The notes beneath the pieces are model-generated. The model did no database searches. It saw nothing but the letters and a program-made list of their open reading frames with translations, and was not told the origin of the DNA. From Glandiceps talaboti (Eukaryota; Hemichordata; Enteropneusta; Spengelidae): a DNA stretch of 64,000 bases. Both the position numbers and the translations under genes were made by a program. This document shows, piece after piece, positions 1 through 11,926 of this stretch. The first letter of the stretch is position 1. Every line of letters begins with the position of its first letter. The DNA lies in NCBI RefSeq assembly GCF_964340395.1, contig NC_135551.1, forward strand, positions 17,056,003 through 17,120,002, given 5' to 3'.

Positions 1-234
1 CTACCTCATGGATAAGCTCGGTAATAGCTAGGTCATGTCTGGGGGTCACTCATATCGAGAATCTATATGTTACTATTAATATAGTATATCCATGGTTAGA
101 CGAACCTAGTAAGAAATACGTCACGTGTAGAACAGAGTCCACTCATTGCAGAAGATGACAAACCAGAATTACCTCAGTGTGCTCCAATCCCTACCCCTAC
201 ACATAGGTTGCATACAGATATGTGTATTGTTTGT

Positions 235-389
<155 letters not shown>

Positions 390-532
390 CAGAAACATGT
401 TGTCAGGGACTCAGTGGGAGAGATGTAGTAAATGTTGCTCATGAACAACAATTCCTGGCTTATCTTATTATAATGTTAGTTTTTATATGCACTTTCCCAC
501 TTTGTGCTCATTTTTTTTTTTACAATTATGAC

Positions 533-700
533 CCCAGGCATGGATCTATAGCTGCACAATGGCCCTTTATACTTCATCAACTCTGATATGAGGAGCATAT
601 ATACAATCCATTGCAGCCTTTATAAGTGCATAAGATTAAAGCATTCACATTGCAACCTCTATCCTATTACTGTCTCCACAGATGTAATTGCATTAATCTA
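533..700 (-). repeat. fragment of tRNA-type SINE, family A
   Basis: Reverse-strand match to the body of the SINE seen intact at 7594-7947. It keeps the blocks for the genomic motifs TGGATTGTAT, GCAACCT and the segment reading 'aatggcccttta', but lacks the tRNA-like head. Confidence 0.55.
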
Positions 701-746
701 AAAACCTTGCACTGAATCATGATAACAGCCAGAATTATTTCTTTCA

Positions 747-779
747 GGTAATTGTACAGCTGGATAGTATATAGTTGCT
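747..779 (+). promoter_or_regulatory. probable 5'UTR part of the tetraspanin start exon
   Basis: A pyrimidine-rich tract ending in TTTCTTTCAG (up to 746) is a good splice acceptor 33 bp before the start codon. This suggests that the start exon is not the first exon and that the true promoter lies further upstream, perhaps outside the window. The call rests on the splice motif alone. Confidence 0.4.
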
Positions 780-3700
780 ATGGATAGAGGTACACATTAC
801 AGGACTTCCAAAGATGACTCACCACTATTCTGTCGGTGTCATGTGTGGGTTCGATACTGTCTCTTTGTCTTCAATATAATAGCCTGGGTAGGTATTCTAC
901 CAAATTCAAACACCATTTTGAACTTGACTTTGTGTTGGCTGATTGGTCTTGGGGTTGGAGTATTGGTTAGGTATATGGCAGGGATGTATTCTCATTGTAA
1001 AGTTTAGGGATGGGATCTACTTTTTGATGGTCTTAGTCTGAAATGGAAGCTTTGTGTTTTTTGCATTTGTTTTGCCTGAAAAGGAGGTGGGTGGGGGTGG
1101 AGTTCGACTGAACCCAAACCTTGTATCAAGATGTAACTGATAAACAATAACATGACGTCAGTTATTAATAATCATAGATATCAATCTTGAAATCCCTGCC
1201 ATGCAATCAACTGTTTTAAGAATGCCAAAAGACAACCGTAATGTTATAACAGACATACATCAACATTAACATTATACTGGTATAAAGTTTTATTTATTTA
1301 AGTATTTTCTCTTGAGTAAAAAAAAAAGGTGATTGAAATAGGTCTACTTATGCCAATTTAACATTTCATTGTTTCTGTATATTTCCGCCTACAGTTCATT
1401 GGTTTGATATTTATTTCCATTGGAATCTGGGCCAGAGTAGAAAAAGACCAATTAGATGATTTATCAACTATAAAGACTGACCCTGCTGTCTTAATTATCC
1501 TAACTGGCTGTATAGTCTTTGTTATAGCATTCTTTGGCTGCATTGGAGCACTTCGACAAAATATATGTCTCTTACGAACTGTGAGTATAAAAGTCATTCA
1601 TTGAATTAGAAATATTGTGTAGATGCTGATTTGTAAAGAATTTGTGATAAAGAGAGAACTGGGGGAATTTCAGTCATGCTAAAATAGAATACCAAACCTG
1701 CATTCTTTTGGAACTTGTTCAATTTTCATTTTTGCCCTTCATGATAAAGAGCCAAAGCAGGGTTCTCCCCAGCTTCACAATAGTGCTGGTCAGTCATTGA
1801 TATTCCTGAGCATTTAAATATTCACTATGTAAATCAATGAGAAAAGTCACTACAAGGGCATGTTACATATACTATGGAACTTATGTATATTCTTGACACA
1901 GAATACAACCCAAAACATTGTTTCTTCACCCATATATTTTGTAGCGGCTCTGAACTCACAGGATAAATAATTGAGTATATTTCAGCAAAAATCCCTTGGC
2001 GTTCCTCAATTATTAATCTTTTTGTCAGTGCTGGTTAATTCTGACTAATATAAGGAGAATTCTGCAAAAAAAGGAAGGAAAGCAAAAAGTGGATTAAAAT
2101 CATAGACAATTTTTTCATTCATGTAATTTTTTTTCTTCATTCACAGTTCTATGTTTTAGTGATCATAGTTTTCCTATTACAAGTATGTATTGGAGCACTG
2201 ACGTTGGTCTTCAGAGAACAAGTCAGAGAAAATGTAGTTGTCATTATGCATAGAGCTATAGTGTCTTACAGAGATGATCTTGACCTTCAGAATGCTGTTG
2301 ATTTCGTACAAGAAGAGGTAAGTGAATTGTGGTATTTGTGGCAAATTTTGTAAATTATGAATACATTTGATATTTGATGGCAACTGACATATTTATTAGA
2401 TGCTCACTCTCTTTATTACCATTATGTCATGAATATTCAGTGTGCATCTAATAAACATGTATGTCTGCTAACTCCTAATAGGCAATGGTGGACCAGTGTG
2501 AGAATAAAAGGGGTGAAAGAAAGTTTCAATTTGGTGTTTTTCTTGGCAATTGCACAAAATGTATTCGATATGAAATCATGACATCACTCCCCAGAACCCA
2601 AAGTTTATAAAACACATCTATTTTATGGAGTGTTTCCCTTTAATCCTAACTTAAACTACAGACTATTGTAGTGTCACGTTACATCCAGGCTGCAGACCTT
2701 AAAAAGTCTAATTCCAATTTTGTGTTATTCATCATATCAGTTAAAATGTTGCGGTGGTATCAGTTATTCAGATTGGAAATTAAACCTGTATTTCAACTGT
2801 ACATCACCAGCGCCATCAGCATGTGGAGTTCCCTGGTCCTGTTGTAAAACACCAGATATGAATAGCCAATGTGGATATGACATTGGAAGTACAACAGTAA
2901 GTGTTGTCTTAATATTAACTCAAGTCTCTTGTGTTGGCTGCATGTAGAGATTGTAAAAACTGACTCTGATAAAATTACATTGTCTCAAGGTTGTTGTTGG
3001 CCAAGTAGTTAAACTTCTTACCACTACGGTCAAGGTTCGAACCCATTCAGGGTTTCATTAAAATTTACCACGCTGTAAGTAAGAAGAGTGTCGTTCAGTT
3101 TGACTCTACCGAACAACGCAGGTTTTCCCTGAATACTTCAGTTTCCTTCTGCACTAACACTGAACCCTCCTGTTAATTAGGCAATGCCTGTTGGATGGTA
3201 AATAAATAAATGAATAAATAATGTGACAAATTTCTGAATCAGTACTCGAATGTTTGATTATAGACATTGGAGAGTTCCATCTTTATAATGTCGGAAGTTG
3301 GGATGTTAAACTGAGGTTACAGTAGCCCCCGTTCTTATTTGCATACCAAAAGTGACTCCACTAGTGATCTCTTCTTTGTAGAAACACCTCTGATGACACA
3401 ATGCTTGGAGTATTTTGTATGTGTACTTTTCTGAGCATACTCAACTCTCAATTGCCAGACTCAGCGAATTGAAGATGGTGGTAGTAGGGGGGGGGGGGGG
3501 GGGTACTAGTTTGGAAAATTATATGAGCAAAGATGAAAACATAGTTAAACATGGATAAAAACAGATATTTCACTGTGGTTGCAATCAAGAATTAATTATT
3601 ATTTAAATAATTTGGGGTTGGCAATAAGTGACAATTGTACTTCTTATAAGTTGTATATCCAATTGCAGTATTTCATCTCAACACTATCTCCTTCACATGA

Positions 3701-6437
3701 ATGCTTCCACAGTTCAGTCAGTCAGTTTTGCTGCAATAAATTTCTCATAATAGCATTTCCCTAAAGTAGATGAGAGGTTACTTGATCGATATATTTGTCA
3801 TGATGTAATTAATTAGTTGAAATGACCTAAAATTGACAGGACTATAAATTAAGTGTAGTCCTGTAAGTGATTACAATTGCTATTAAATCTGTATTTACTT
3901 ATCTTTCATGTCCATGTCATGTGAATGAATGATGTCAGTGTAGGTCAGTGTTGACATTGTTAATAGCTGGGGCCTGCATGCCTCCTAGCTGTAATATCTG
4001 TAAGGAGTTTAGTTGGATACAGATACAGATGCCATTACAAAATACATAGTCTGCATTCAGTTGCGGATTATATTCCATATATACCTTAGAAAAAGCTAGC
4101 CTAGAGTAGAATCCAGTTGTGTGAGGATTTTGCTCTTGCTTTTTCCCCTACCATGCCTGGTATTTTGCTATAGCAATAATATATTAAAACCTAAAATTAG
4201 ATTTTGATTTCCTGCATTGACCTCTGACCCCAATCGTATATGGTAATCATGTTTACATCATACAATTCAACACTCCAGAGTTGATTCTAATCACAAAAAT
4301 AACCCAAATTCATTCCCATTGGTTATAAAATGTTTGACAGTGGCATAGATCTATATATATTATTAATATTTTAATTCTGTTTTTTAAAAAAAAAATAAAA
4401 ATATTTTTGTAATTTGCAAGTTTGCATTCTAGACATACTTCATATTATTCATTGAGTATGTACAATACAATTTATGAGTTCAATATTTACTATATAAATT
4501 ATTCTTTCTACAATCAATTATCTGTTATTTATCAATTTGTTAATTAGTTATACCTTGATTTATGAATCATACAGTGTATGCTGTTTTCAAATATATGTAT
4601 AATTAATAATGTATAATTTATTAATTTTGTTATTCATAGTTTCCTTATTTCTTTTTATCAATAATGTATTTTTCAAATTTTAATTATGTATAATTTATGA
4701 CCTGTGCAACTGATAATGCATAATCTTTTAATTCTGAAGTACATGTAAAAAGATGGCATTTAAAGTGGTCATGTGGTTGACAAATGAGTATATTTTGTGG
4801 ATTTTGAATTTATAAAACAACTTTACTATGTTTTACTACTTGAAAAAAATGTGAACTAGCATCGACAAAGTCCACGTTTGTAATTCAATGAATTGCAAAT
4901 AGGTAAAATTAATGTAAAAATGCTGCGATTGTACATACAATAACAAACATTTTTACACATTTTTTTAATTATCTGCAATTTATTGAGTTACAAACATGAG
5001 CTTGGTATATGTTGTTTCACAGTAGAAAAATATAGTAAAGTTTTTTTTTTTATAAATTAAACATCCAAAATTAATTCTAAATTCTCATCCATCTGGTTAC
5101 TTTGATATCTCACGAGGTTTTGCTGTAAAGTATGTTTCATCAGGGGACTTCAAAATACAATTACCTGCAACACTTAAGATAAACACTGCGACATGGGCTC
5201 ACACACCAGTTCAAACATATAAATTTAGACTAAGGAATAAAAGAACCATTAAAAGACATTCATCACAAGTACTATTAATGTACTCCTGAATAGAACTGAT
5301 AATGTATTATTTTTTGTATTCCACAATACATCCATTCTCGCAAACCAGAGTGATTATATCTACCACTACATTTCGAAATATAATATACCCCGTATAGCCT
5401 GTGGGAGGCTCGTTAAGAATGTTGCCGTAAAACAGGTCGTGGTTTGCGACAATGCAATACATCATATTCTGGTTACCCATCTTGCAGTCATTTTAGAAAG
5501 TAGTGACACAATGAAAATGGCTGCTATATCACATGGCAGTTCATAATGTATACGTAGTCATTAAAATGTGGGTAAAACAAAACCCAAACAACCTAAAAAA
5601 ACTAAATTAGCAGAATTGGTCGAGAATGCAGCTAAAATGTGCAATTCAATGGAACACACTGAGATGATATTTTTAAAAAATGAGGCGATAGCATTCAACT
5701 ATTGTTGTCCTCACTTTTGGTCCAAAAGCTTCTGTTGAACAGCACTCCTAGTGGTCAAACTGTATAATCTTTTGTCTTTCTGATAACTGGAATATGGCAC
5801 ATTGATATTGTGTAACTTAAGACTTAAGAATTGAAACTGTATAATTTCTGACTTGTTTCAGTATGTTGATGTCCTACGGACTATCTATACCACTGGGTGT
5901 ATAGATGCTTTAGTTAGTTGGGTAGAAGAACACATGTTAATTATTGCAACGGTAGCATTCTGTATGGGACTCTTAGAAGTAAGTACATCTATCTATGCAA
6001 TCATTTTATAACAAATTCTATCATGATATATATTGTATATGTGCATAATTTGTCAGTTATTCATGAATTGAACAATTTGAATTGACATCAGAGATGGAAG
6101 CTTTTCAAAAATCCATGCTGTTTACTTTTCAGGGATTGGTGAAAGGACTAGTTAATTAGAGCCAGTGATATATTTGTAGTGAATTGATTGACTATCACTT
6201 TACTTATGACATCATCCACTCTGTTGGTAGTAAGTGATGTTCATTGAGCCTTCATGTTTATATACTGCCATCAGTGTCTACAGTACTAGTTCTTTTGTTT
6301 TTGTTTTTTCATATTCACAGTTGGTAGCTATTGTGTTATCTCATCGTATGATACAGGATATCCTAGCAGTACAAGCTGAACTCGATGCTGAACTTGCAAC
6401 AATTAGGGCAGCACCAGAGGAAAGAATGCTGTATTAG
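780..6437 (+). CDS. TSPAN33: TSPAN33-like tetraspanin (TspanC8 group), six coding exons
   Basis: Coding exons are 780-887, 1395-1580, 2147-2317, 2741-2896, 5862-5978 and 6321-6437. All junctions are GT-AG and all introns are phase 0, giving 284 aa, close to human TSPAN33. Four membrane helices lie at about residues 25-47, 66-88, 99-120 and 231-253. The GCIGALRQN signature sits after helix 2. The large extracellular loop has the CCG motif and eight cysteines (158, 159, 175, 183, 189, 190, 199, 220), which defines the TspanC8 subgroup. The stretch YRDDLDLQN before the CCG exon and the FNC and GCID motifs point to TSPAN33 rather than TSPAN5/14/15/17. N174 is a glycosylation sequon. TspanC8 proteins escort the protease ADAM10 out of the ER and tune its substrates, hence Notch and cadherin shedding; that role is inferred from the family. 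An in-frame stop lies just upstream of the ATG. Very confident of family, fairly confident of subtype. Confidence 0.93.
2985..3215 (+). repeat. tRNA-derived SINE, family B
   Basis: The head reads like a tRNA with an A-box-like TGGCCAAGTAGTT and a perfect B box GGTTCGAACCC. The body has the block GCAGGTTTTCCC followed by CAGTTTCCTTCTGCACTAA, and the 3' end is (AAAT)n. A diverged relative is at 30061-30290. It lies in intron 4 of the tetraspanin gene. Confidence 0.7.
3487..3504. repeat. poly-G tract
   Basis: About 18 consecutive G residues within intron 4 of the tetraspanin gene. Confidence 0.9.
4330..5100. other. very AT-rich intron segment
   Basis: Intron 4 of the tetraspanin gene here is almost pure A/T with many TAATTTAT-type words and homopolymer runs. 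No gene, tandem unit or inverted repeat is evident. Confidence 0.6.
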
Positions 6438-6474
6438 GTTACTGTTCGCAGTCATCACAGTACTCTGTCAGAAA

Positions 6475-6477
6475 CAC

Positions 6478-6530
<53 letters not shown>
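6475..6530. repeat. (CA)n microsatellite in tetraspanin 3'UTR
   Basis: Starts 38 bp after the stop codon as an unbroken CA run of roughly 25 units. Confidence 0.95.
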
Positions 6531-6892
6531 ATTTCTATTTCCAAGTAGAGTCACACTACTTTCAAAAGACTCCACATTCCATTCTGTGCCATGTAATTTA
6601 TATTTCTGACATTTCAAAACTTAAAACTTTGTAGAGAATGATAAACAGTGTCACCATTTCCTAAATGTAATGTTTCAACTCAAAATCGCTGTACTGTTGG
6701 TCAGTGACACAGGATATCAGATTACAAAATTATGAACTTATCAAATATGTGTTTAGGTAGAACAAGCAAAATACTAGTATATAAGAAAAGATGCTTTAGA
6801 TAGAATATGTTTAAAAAGACCTGAATCATGGCATAGGATCTTGTGACAACCGTGAAACTGTTATTACTTTGTGGATATGTGTGACATTAAAG

Positions 6893-7323
6893 GGGAACAC
6901 CACTCCAGGATATTAAAGTATTTTCGTAATATTTTGGTTCTGGAGAATCATTCAATATGACATAAATTTCGTGTGATTGCTAAGCAACACCAAATTGAAA
7001 CTTTCTTCACATTCATTGTTCTAGTAGTGGTCCAGTATTGCTTATGCTATGTGGAGTTAGCAGATGTACATATATATTATATGAACAATCAATATTCATA
7101 ACTATTTATGTGTAAGCACTTAGGAGTCATGGATGTATAGTGTTCAACTAATACATATGTATGTCTAATGGCTTCCATGGCTACGACAATAAATGTGAAA
7201 CAACTTTCACTTTCCTTGGCAGTCACACGATATTTATGGGATTTAAATTAAATGACTTTCCAGTACTTAAAGTTTATAAAAAAAATATGTTAAGATGATT
7301 TCCTGGAGTGGTGTTCCCCTCTA
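6893..7323. mobile_element. TTAA-flanked MITE (piggyBac-like), family 1
   Basis: Begins TTAAAGGGGAACACCACT and ends with the reverse complement of that block (...GTGGTGTTCCCCTCTAA). The inverted terminus is about 24 bp. Left flank is TTAA, and the right flank is mutated to CTAA. No transposase is encoded. The same left end recurs at 14471 and the same right end at 46607, both with TTAA. TTAA target duplication is characteristic of piggyBac elements; the assignment is an inference. Confidence 0.75.
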
Positions 7324-7593
7324 ACCATATATAAGTTGTAAACATATTAGTACAATAGGGAGCTTGCAATCCAGACTGAGCATGTTCAGATGCAAAGGAC
7401 TATGGGATTATCTGTGGTTATCATAATACGTAATCTGGAGCTACTGATAAAATAAACCTCCCACAATGGTCAGTGTAACTATGAATTGATTATTTGTGGT
7501 TACAAACAATGTATCAACATTCTTTACAATACTAATTGATTAGTATTTATTATTACATTTCCCATGATGCACCATTCAACAACATGGAGTCAT

Positions 7594-7947
7594 GGAGTCA
7601 TGATGGGTGAATGGTTAGCGTGACTGGCTAGGAATCTACAGGTTGCAGGTTCGAGCCCTGTTGCTGCCTGCTGTTTGTTTCTGAGTGGCTAAAGTCCTTG
7701 GGCAAGATTTGAACCACGACTAGTCGACTGTGCTTCAGTCAACCCAGCTGTATATTTGGGGACCTGGTAGGATGTAGGTTGCAATGTGAAGGCTTTAATC
7801 CTAATGGCTGCAATGGATTGTATGCTCCCCGGGGAGTTGAGGAAGACTAAAGGGCCATTGTGCCGTTCTGATCCGAGCCAGGGGTAATAATTGTAAAGCG
7901 CTTTGAGCACGGAGTGGGCAAGCGCTATATAAGAACCCAACATTATT
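7594..7947 (+). repeat. tRNA-derived SINE, family A, near complete
   Basis: The tRNA-like head has an A-box-like TGGTTAGCGTGACTGG and a B box GGTTCGAGCCC about 35 bp downstream. The body is about 280 bp and ends in GCGCTATATAAGAACC followed by an ATT-rich tail. Pol III transcription from the internal boxes is the family rule. Copies are at 31441-31783, 47551-47889 and 48217-48571. It lies between the tetraspanin and CEP85-like genes. Confidence 0.88.
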
Positions 7948-8309
7948 CAACATGGCGGGTTTGCAAGTTGCCTATTCTTTGGATCAAAAATATATAAATG
8001 TAAGCTTTATTATGGTCAAAATTTGGTAAAAATTAACTTATTATGAACATTTCATCTACAATGTATTACATCTGAATATCTATAATGCAAAAAGCTTTTA
8101 TTGTATTTAATTTTTTGGTGTGTAATTTATTATAAAACTTAAAAGATAAGTCTTAAGTCTATTTAAACCTGTCATTTATATATTTTGATATATTTATTAT
8201 GTTCTATATTCAGGTTGATGTTTTTTTATGAACTCACTGTGTACTCTTTAACTTATCAAATGTTGAGGAACCAAATATTTATTTATTGTATATTATGCAT
8301 AGATTCCAC

Positions 8310-9115
8310 AAGATGAATTCCTTAAGTTATCAGTTATTTTATTAACTCATTTTGAGCTCCTTAAATTAGTGATTATTTTATTAACTCATGTTAAACTCCT
8401 TAAGTTATCAGTTATTTTATTAACTCATTTGAACTCCTTAAGCTATCAGTTATTTTATTAACTCATGTTGAGCTCCTTAAGTTATCAGTTATTTTATTAA
8501 CTTATTTTGAACTCATTTTGGTTATCAGATACCAAATGATTGTGTGCTCTTTAAGTTTTCAGATATTTTTTAGAAACAAATATTATTGCAGTGTATATTG
8601 CTTAATTATACACCCCATTGTTATCAGTATTGAATGAACTTGTGTGAACTCTCAAATATTTTGCAAACCCAAAAGTGTGCACTACTTTGGGTATCATGTT
8701 TTCGTACAGTGACCAGTGTGTATTCCTTTTATCAATTATATATTTTCTTCCACCAGTGTGTGCTCCTTAAGTTATCAGACATTTTATTACATCAGTGTGT
8801 GCTCCTAAGTTATCAATTTTCTTACATCAATGTGTGCTCCTCAAGTTAACATATTTTCTTACCTCCAGTGTGTGTTCCTTAAGTTATCAGATATGTTCAT
8901 ACATCGGTGTGTGCTCCTTAAGTTATCACATATTTTTGTACATCAGTTTGTTCTCCTAAAGTTATATATGATATGTTTTAATTTACAAATTCATTTTGAA
9001 CTTCTAAAGTTGTCAGTTGTTTCATACATTCATTTTGAGTATTTACAAACTCACTGTTTTTCCTTCAGGCATCAGCTGTTTTACGAATAAATTTATCTCC
9101 TTCTCCTTAAAGTTT
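8310..9115. repeat. degenerate minisatellite, ~39-bp unit, in two subtypes
   Basis: The unit centres on CTCCTTAAGTTATCAG followed by TTATTTTATTAACTCAT. It runs about 6 times, then grades into a CATCAGTGTGTGCTCC subtype that continues past 8950. The reading frames across it are repeat translations. Intergenic. Confidence 0.85.
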
Positions 9116-11926
9116 TCTGGTGTTCTGTGTACTCCTTTTAGTAGATATTAAATGGGGTTTCATTTTCCTATAGCATAGCATTCCAAAAGTAACTGATCAC
9201 ACGTATAATCTTGGTCTGGATGCCATCATGGTTTCTAAGTAAACCATGTCTCGTCAATTGGATGTGTAAATGGTAACGATACTGTATAGGAACCAGACTA
9301 GTGTAATCTTGTAATATCTTCAGGGCCATTATGATACATGGCATAGTATCAATTGAAATGTCCACATCCGTGAGGACATAGAAACAACAATATCGATATT
9401 TTATTATTAATGTGTTGGCATAGTGTAGAATATGTAGTTTAATTGTAAACATGTGTTTATGTATTTGTGAGAGTTGATGGTTTTCCTTGTTCTTGTCCAT
9501 AGATTCTCCATTAAGTCCTTTCACTGGTGGTGAAGGGGTCTGTCTTGTTTGTTTATGATAACAACATGCATATCGAGGGATGAACAGAGCTGTGCATCAT
9601 GTGGTACTATTAATTGAATTCAAAACAATATGTGTAAACGAAATTCCAAGTGAATTAATTAACTATTAAATTATATAAATCAATTTGGTGAGCATAAAAA
9701 TCTCCATTGAATATCAATATATCAAATACTAGGCCATTGGTTCTTTTGTTCTCGAAACCACGATTTCACCACGATAACTTCATAAGTGTGTCCGCCAAAA
9801 TATGAAATTCTGTGTAAAATGCACAGTACATATACCGATGTACATGTATACCATAGTAGCAATGAACATTTTTTAAGTAATCAGTACACGAACACAAACA
9901 TGATACACGTTCTTCAGAGCCAGTCAACGGTTTCTTTCGAGGCCCTTTATCTCGGTGTAGATTAACACTCGGTGATACAGAAAGTCGCTATCTTTCGCTA
10001 TCAATAATCAGATTTCTATTACAAATTCCTACGAGAATAGTCAGAACTGTGTTATGGATAATCTAACGAATTAGTTTAGAATCCTGACACATCTATAAGT
10101 TGACTTCTCCGAAGCATCAGAGCATTGCGATGTTAAATTTACAGTAAGCTAAGTAGTCCTCAGCTGGTACTATTTTGAGACAAACCAAACAAGACAAGAT
10201 GTGTACGTACGTGTTTGAACTCCTTGCTGTCTGATGACAGTTGGAGTATTTTAAAATATTTTGAGGGAGAAAGAAGAACTGCATACATATACGAAGGGTA
10301 AGTATGAAATTATCTTTGTCATTTAAGAGTGTACATGGGTGTTTTGTACGTGGCATTGCGTCGAGTTAGTGATATTTTCAGACCAGTCTAAGACTCTAAG
10401 CGTCCATATGTGTTTGTTTATTCTTTCGCGCATCAGCTGTACATAATTTTTACGCGAGTTATCCGTCTGCTAAACAGGAGAGCTCACCTACTTATTGCTG
10501 TGGGTTACCAGTGCCTAAAGACGTAAGGGCAAGCAAAAGTACATGGGTTTTTCAGCAAATTTTGTCCTACGTAACGTACATTAGCGTTCAAACCACGGGA
10601 GGCATGTATTGTTATGATTTACTGAAAGTTTGAGCATTTTGCTGCAGTCACAGACAATTTCTTCCGTGTCTGTGCTGCCGCGTATTTCGTAAACCCAGCG
10701 TCCTTTTACGTACTTAACACTTCTTACATTGAAACATGTTAACACTGATTAAATAATAGCGTAAAACGATCCATACAAATTGAATTTTCAAGCTTGAGTG
10801 TGATGATGGAACCGCGCCCCCATGACTGTTACCGCCCACTGAGGAAGTTCCTTTTGTTTGTCATAGCCGTACATCGTATGTATTTCAAGCATAGCGTTTT
10901 TGTTAGGTTTATAAATATTTAAATATATTTTACATGAAAAGGTGTATTTTTATCAAAAATAGAGACATTATTTTAAATTTGCTGTCATAAACCCGAGTAC
11001 TTGCTGTTATTTGTAATCCAGCGGACAGCCGTTACAACAAGCATAGACACGACCTTAAAATGACAATGGAATGAAACGTTGACCCAGATTGTAATATATA
11101 GACCAAAGTATAAATAGATCCTAGGCCAACCACGTTGTAGTGCATAAACTCAGACTCTTGACTATTATTTTGCAACTAAAGAAAGTATAAAAAAAACATT
11201 TGTATTTTGTTTTGTTTTATGCATTTGGATACAGGCACACAAAGGGAAGACTTCATTTCCTATACCTTTATTATGTAAATAAATGAACCAAACATTTCTC
11301 TGCTAGTGTCCCACATGAATAATTAACATAATTAATTTAATCTTTTTGAAACACATCTCTTTGTTTTTCATGATTTTAATTTAGATTGCTCATAGACTCT
11401 CCACCAACTTGGTGAGTGTCTATGGCTTTCCATATGGTTTATTTTATTTTTGTTTGGTCTTTTTCTCTCTATTTTGTGATGTATTTTGCATTAAATGCCC
11501 CGGCATCGCATTAACAATGAATAAATAAATAATAATAATAATAATAAACTTTATTGTAACCTTATCTATATTTCCAGATATCAGTACAATACAATAAAGT
11601 ATCAAGAAAAATACTTGTATTGACCACAAAAAAAAAAGTAATTTCACAATGTGAAAATCAGCACAGCGTATTGGTTATAATTAAATACAGATAGTGATGA
11701 GCCTCTGAGGCCAGATGTAATCAGAGGGCCTGAAAAGTAGTAAATGTATTTGTTGAATGTCAAAATAAATAAACATCAATAAATGATTAGCCCTGTGTAG
11801 TCGATGAGGGCCCACAGTACAATTATGCAGTAGATATTGGTGCATACAAAACTGCCCTTTTAGCGATGCAATGCTCCAAGGACTGTGAGAGCCTAACATT
11901 AACCATCCTTTAAATTTATTTTTCAG
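9116..11926. other. intergenic DNA upstream of the CEP85-like gene
   Basis: No coding exon seen. It includes an ancient dispersed repeat at about 9220-9310 that is related to 19140-19210, the best promoter candidate region near 10200-10800, and a short (AAT)n run at 11530-11548. Everything else looks unique. Confidence 0.5.
10200..10297 (+). promoter_or_regulatory. possible 5'UTR exon / promoter region of the CEP85-like gene
   Basis: A strong donor (AAGG followed by GTAAGTATG) lies at 10298 on the same strand as the CEP85-like gene, whose start exon has its own acceptor at 11926. The surrounding 10.4-10.8 kb is richer in CpG than the rest of the window. A non-coding first exon here is plausible but unproven. 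The left boundary is arbitrary. Confidence 0.25.

Larger units (their letters stand above)
6438..7456 (+). other. probable 3'UTR of the tetraspanin gene
   Basis: The non-coding stretch after the stop contains a (CA)n run at about 6475-6527 and a TTAA-type MITE at 6893-7322. An AATAAA hexamer occurs at 7451-7456. No further open exon is seen. The real polyadenylation site could be earlier or later. Confidence 0.3.

Noticed and set aside
5326-5460. Possible small MITE with TTCTCGCAAACCA / TGGTTTGCGACAA inverted words
   Set aside because: Pairing is limited to about 20 bp with mismatches and no second copy was seen in the window.
7594-7700. tRNA gene candidate with A and B boxes
   Set aside because: The head does not fold as a clean cloverleaf and is followed by a SINE body repeated elsewhere.
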